DNA from: Nocardia vermiculata NBRC 100427
Lineage (GTDB): Bacteria; Actinomycetota; Actinomycetes; Mycobacteriales; Mycobacteriaceae
Assembly: GCF_001613265.1 (NCBI RefSeq)
Contig: NZ_BDCA01000041.1
Span: 1 to 53,988 of the forward strand
Length of the DNA stretch: 53,988 nucleotides
Direction: 5' to 3'
The first letter of the stretch is position 1. The number at the start of each line of letters is the position of its first letter. The notes under the pieces were generated by a model that ran no database searches, was not told the DNA's origin, and saw nothing but the letters and a program-made list of their open reading frames with translations. The translations under genes were made by a program, and so were the position numbers. This document shows, one piece after another, positions 53,718 to 53,988 of this stretch.

Positions 53718-53988
53718 GGCCGGCACCAGCACAATGCGCCCGGCGGCCACTCGGTCTCCATGCAGGCCGTTCAATTCCATGATCCGAGCAACGGTGTCGC
53801 GCACCGGATCTCCGGGCGCCACCCGCTGGGCGAGTTCGGGCAGCGATTCACCCGGTGCGACCTGCACCGTTCGAGTAGAGGGCGCAGCAGCGGCATCGCG
53901 CAGCTGCGCGACCCCGAGCAGCCCGGTCACCGCCGCGGCGGTGAGCAGAGCCGTCGTCGCGAGCGTCGCCAATCCGATCCGCGCCCGC
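53709..53988 (-). CDS. LysM-domain membrane protein, N-terminus outside the window
   Basis: The frame is open to the right edge; about 93 residues are visible. One membrane segment (IGLATLATTALLTAAAVTGLLGV) is followed by a short linker and a LysM domain, VQVAPGESLPELAQRVAPGD ... MELNGLHGDRVAAGRIVLVP, which should bind peptidoglycan outside the membrane. It is the counterpart of Rv2719c, a DNA-damage-induced cell-division inhibitor and wall hydrolase-like protein divergent from lexA, which would lie just beyond the edge. An internal TTG at 53972 could be misread as a start, but the membrane segment begins before it. Confidence 0.85.
   Translation of the reverse strand, partial: RARIGLATLATTALLTAAAVTGLLGVAQLRDAAAAPSTRTVQVAPGESLPELAQRVAPGDPVRDTVARIMELNGLHGDRVAAGRIVLVPAAQ

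Noticed and set aside
53640..53988. SOS (LexA) box near the LysM gene
   Set aside because: No GAAC-N4-GTTC site is visible; the expected box would lie between LysM and lexA, beyond the right edge.

Overview
The window is high-GC, densely coded DNA (codon third positions nearly all G or C, many GTG starts) from an actinobacterium of the order Mycobacteriales. The gene order dut, DUF3093, DUF4193, cei, suhB, ppgK, sigA ... sigB, ideR, DUF4192, PAC2 ... phzF ... nrdR, LysM protein is the dut-to-lexA block of Mycobacterium tuberculosis (Rv2697c to about Rv2719c), so homology and synteny support most calls. Several features absent from the mycobacterial block (an intact oxyR-ahpCD locus, a KhtTU-type antiporter, a polyamine operon) suggest Nocardia or a close relative. 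The genus is inferred, not proven.

Layout. 1-6.8 kb: edge of a Pro/Gly-rich protein, dut, two small conserved proteins, the cell-envelope protein cei, suhB, ppgK, then the primary sigma factor sigA, closed by a 16-bp terminator stem. 6.8-12.2 kb: ion transport, with a CPA1 antiporter, an MHYT sensor and a three-gene DUF952/RCK/CPA2 operon, then a small zinc protein. 12.3-20.3 kb: two TetR regulators divergent from their neighbours, a short SNF2 helicase with a partner SWIM protein, an SDR, a DEAH helicase and a YihY membrane protein. 20.4-23.8 kb: DUF3099, a methyltransferase and sigB behind an ECF-type promoter. 23.8-30.5 kb: ppc, then an overlapping pair of a GNAT/acyl-CoA-synthetase protein acetyltransferase and an AcuC-type deacetylase. 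30.8-36.4 kb: ideR-galE, DUF4192, a lipoprotein and PAC2. 36.4-41.5 kb: a Ski2-like helicase and a two-gene polyamine operon. 41.6-46.2 kb: peroxide defence (oxyR, ahpC, ahpD) with GGCT, MBL and PhzF genes. 46.2-54 kb: two membrane proteins, hrpA, nrdR, an unrecognised secreted protein and the edge of the LysM protein that normally precedes lexA.

The most striking locus is 39108-41449. A fold-type III PLP decarboxylase overlaps by 4 bp a gene encoding S-adenosylmethionine decarboxylase fused to an aminopropyltransferase. All steps from a basic amino acid to a spermidine-like polyamine would then be carried by two polypeptides. Second is the overlapping acetyltransferase/deacetylase pair, where the synthetase-like domain lacks the phosphohistidine motif and so looks regulatory. 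Control-type sequences are also visible: ECF-style GGAAC boxes before sigB, TetR-type inverted repeats, repeats between oxyR and ahpC, and strong terminators at convergent gene ends.

No tRNA, rRNA, CRISPR array, insertion sequence or prophage gene was found.
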